From Paenibacillus sophorae (lineage in GTDB: Bacteria > Bacillota > Bacilli > Paenibacillales > Paenibacillaceae): 64,000 bases of DNA. Below are positions 62,115 through 64,000 of this stretch, piece after piece (the stretch's first letter is position 1; each line of letters starts with the position of its first letter). Under the pieces are notes generated by a model. It searched no databases. It saw only the letters and a list, made by a program, of their open reading frames with translations, and was not told the DNA's origin. Location: assembly GCF_018966525.1 (NCBI RefSeq), contig NZ_CP076607.1, positions 2,108,001-2,172,000 on the forward strand, in the 5' to 3' direction. A program made the position numbers and the translations under genes.

Positions 62115-63180
62115 GCTTAAAAAAATATTTGCGACAGACAGCTATATTGTGCCTCTTGTCGCGATTCTGCTCGGATTTCTGGTTGGCGCGGCAGTAATGC
62201 TGATCGGCGGTTATGATCCGATCGCAGCCTATGGCGCTTTGTTCAAACGCGTATTCGGCAGCGCGTATGATTTTGGAGAAGCGATCCGCGAAATGACGCC
62301 GCTGATGCTGACCGGTCTTTCCGTGGCCTTTGCTTTCCGTTCAGGGATGTTCAACATCGGCGCGGACGGACAGGTGCTGATCGGAATGACCGCAGCCTCA
62401 GTTATCGGAATCAAGCTGGCTGGACTTCCCGCATTTTTATTGGTGCCGCTGGCAGTGATCGGAGCGGGTCTGTTCGGCGGAATGTGGGCCGGAATAGCAG
62501 GTTATCTGAAGGCCAAGCGGGGCATTAACGAGGTTATTACGACCATTATGTTAAATTGGGTTGCCCTGTACCTTGCGAACTATATCGTAAGAACGTTCCT
62601 CCTGATTCCGGGGCAGAACCGCTCAGAGGATATTCCTGCGTCGATGTCGCTCACTTTTTTGAACTCCATCTTTGACAACGCCCGTCTGCATTGGGGGACT
62701 GTTATCGCGCTTGCGGCGGCGGTGTTCTTTTACATCTACTTGTGGAAAACGAAGCAGGGCTTCGAAATGCGCGCTGTAGGCCTGAATTCCCATGCTGCGG
62801 AATATGCTGGCATGAATGTCAGACGCAATGTAATGAAGTCAATGTTCATCGCGGGAGTGTTTGCCGGACTCGCCGGAGCGGGCGAGGTGCTTGGAGTATT
62901 CCACTACCAGTCTGTACTCGCGGCTTCACCGGGCTATGGGTTTGACGGGATTGCCGTTGCGCTGCTGGGGCTTACTCATCCATTCGGGGTCATTCTGGCC
63001 GCGATCCTGTACGGCATGCTGACCTACGGTTCTGCAGGCATGAGCTTCAACGCAGATGTCCCTCCGGAACTGATCCGCATCGTGATCGGCTCGATCATAT
63101 TCTTTATCGCGGCACAGGGGATTGTCCGCTGGGTGCTTAAGCCGTTTTACTTCAAGCGCAAGAAAGAGAAGGTGTTATAG
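62107..63180 (+). CDS. nupP: Nucleoside ABC transporter permease
   Basis: A 357-residue permease with about ten hydrophobic helices. FNIGADGQVLIGMTAASVIG near 80, GINEVITTIMLNW near 143, and NSHAAEYAGMNVRRNVMKSMF near 228 (coupling region) are BPD_transp_2-type features. GTG 62107 follows GGGGAGGT and overlaps the ATPase gene. The stop is directly followed by the ATG of the second permease. Confidence 0.92.
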   Translation: MYKLKKIFATDSYIVPLVAILLGFLVGAAVMLIGGYDPIAAYGALFKRVFGSAYDFGEAIREMTPLMLTGLSVAFAFRSGMFNIGADGQVLIGMTAASVIGIKLAGLPAFLLVPLAVIGAGLFGGMWAGIAGYLKAKRGINEVITTIMLNWVALYLANYIVRTFLLIPGQNRSEDIPASMSLTFLNSIFDNARLHWGTVIALAAAVFFYIYLWKTKQGFEMRAVGLNSHAAEYAGMNVRRNVMKSMFIAGVFAGLAGAGEVLGVFHYQSVLAASPGYGFDGIAVALLGLTHPFGVILAAILYGMLTYGSAGMSFNADVPPELIRIVIGSIIFFIAAQGIVRWVLKPFYFKRKKEKVL

Positions 63181-64000
63181 ATGGATTTGCTGACACTGGG
63201 CCAAATGCTCAATACAACGCTAGTATTTTCCACAGCGCTCATTTTTGCCGCCCTTGGGGGCATCTTCTCCGAACGCTCGGGCGTGGTTAACATCGGGCTT
63301 GAAGGTCTGATGATGTTCGGCGCCTTTGCCGCCGCCGTCGGCGGTTATTATGCGCAGGACGCCGGCTATGAAACCATGGCTCCTTGGATCGGTGTCCTCT
63401 GCGCTATGGCGGTCGGCATGCTTGGAGCGCTTATCCATGCCGTTGCTTCCATTACGTTCAAAGCGGACCAGACGATCAGCGGTACGGTAATCAACTTCCT
63501 GGCCGCAGGCAGCACGCTTTACCTGGTTAAGCTGCTGTTTGAAGGGGCGGGCGAAACTCCTCTCATTGATGGCTTTAGCAAATATCCGATTCCGGTGCTT
63601 TCCAAAATTCCGGTTATCGGACCCGGTCTGTTCAACAACTATCCAACTACGTACTTGGCGATCATACTGGTTATTGTCGTGTATTACCTTCTGTTCAAAA
63701 CGCCGTTTGGTCTTCGTCTTCGGGCGGTCGGTGAGCATCCGAGCGCGGCGGATACGCTTGGCGTTAACGTCAACCGTATGCGTTATGTCGGTGTGATGCT
63801 CAGCGGAATGTTCGCAGGCATAGGCGGCGCGACGATCACGCTGACGACTACAGGCACCTTTGCCCACAACACGATTTCCGGGCAGGGCTTTATTGCGATT
63901 GCGGCTATGATTTTCGGCAAATGGAATCCGCTTGGCGCCTTTGGCGCCGCCGTGTTCTTCGGTTTTTCGCAGGCGATTCGCAACTATGTTCAGTTATTCG
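63181..64000 (+). CDS. nupQ: Nucleoside ABC transporter permease, truncated by window end
   Basis: An open frame from ATG 63181 to the last base (273 codons, no stop): MDLLTLGQMLNTTLVFSTAL, then VVNIGLEGLMMFGAF near 38, FKADQTISGTVINFLA near 95, GEHPSAADTLGVNVNRMRYVGV near 184 and TGTFAHNTISGQGFIAIAAMIFG near 222. This is the BPD_transp_2 permease that pairs with the preceding one. The ATG abuts the nupP stop. About 40 residues at the C-terminus are expected outside the window. Confidence 0.92.
   Translation, partial: MDLLTLGQMLNTTLVFSTALIFAALGGIFSERSGVVNIGLEGLMMFGAFAAAVGGYYAQDAGYETMAPWIGVLCAMAVGMLGALIHAVASITFKADQTISGTVINFLAAGSTLYLVKLLFEGAGETPLIDGFSKYPIPVLSKIPVIGPGLFNNYPTTYLAIILVIVVYYLLFKTPFGLRLRAVGEHPSAADTLGVNVNRMRYVGVMLSGMFAGIGGATITLTTTGTFAHNTISGQGFIAIAAMIFGKWNPLGAFGAAVFFGFSQAIRNYVQLF

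Overview
The window looks like a piece of chromosome from a Paenibacillus-type member of the Bacillota. Coding regions are moderately GC-rich. Strong purine-rich ribosome binding sites and TTG/GTG starts are common, infC keeps the rare ATT start, and many products match Bacillus/Paenibacillus families (LplJ, YqkE, YtqA/YtqB, YesM/YesN, DdlR, NupNOPQ, L20-leader infC operon). No rRNA, tRNA, CRISPR array, prophage or complete insertion sequence was seen.

Layout: (1) 1-6306, sulfur metabolism: the end of luxS, then divergently a methionine ABC importer operon (frameshifted metQ, metN, metI) carrying a PLP aminotransferase, an HcxA-like dehydrogenase and the MTA/SAH nucleosidase. (2) 6380-8154, a Cof-type phosphatase and a YdjM-like membrane protein with a probable LexA-controlled promoter. 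(3) 8459-14897, a YesM/YesN two-component system followed by a sugar-type ABC transporter whose promoter carries a cre site and an inverted repeat. (4) 15120-18071, two visibly AT-rich genes (galactokinase-family kinase, amidase) bounded by terminators and a short inverted-repeat element. (5) 18375-23268, lipoate ligase, then a DdlR-type MocR regulator, D-Ala-D-Ala ligase and an aminotransferase. (6) 23460-28883, chemoreceptor, Xaa-Pro peptidase, metallo-beta-lactamase-fold protein, GNAT and HxlR regulator. (7) 28974-36279, YqkE, polysaccharide deacetylase, MFS transporter, phosphodiesterase, two GNATs, a HAD phosphatase and an ECF sigma/anti-sigma pair. (8) 36500-42188, ApbE, an orphan PD-(D/E)XK-like protein, a FrnE-type oxidoreductase, oleate hydratase and a TetR regulator. 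(9) 42329-49253, RecQ, a B12-binding radical SAM protein, a decayed GNAT, a nucleotidyltransferase, an intact and a broken methyltransferase. (10) 49344-56803, hydrolase, ManA, the MnmL/MnmM tRNA-modification pair, a small protein behind a Fur-like box, TrmB, a PAP2 phosphatase and a membrane glycosyltransferase. (11) 56843-64000, infC-rpmI-rplT with its L20 leader, an acyl-CoA thioesterase, and a BMP/Nup-type nucleoside transporter operon cut by the window end.

For something new, the best leads are: the methionine importer operon with an aminotransferase plus 2-oxoacid reductase pair (a possible methionine/2-oxoacid shunt next to SAH recycling); the small Fur-boxed ORF; the putative SOS promoter of the YdjM-like gene; the orphan nuclease-fold protein behind a leader terminator; and the ghost C-terminal tail after the anti-sigma gene. 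None is proven an undescribed system. At least five genes carry small frame-breaking changes, which may reflect assembly error as much as biology.
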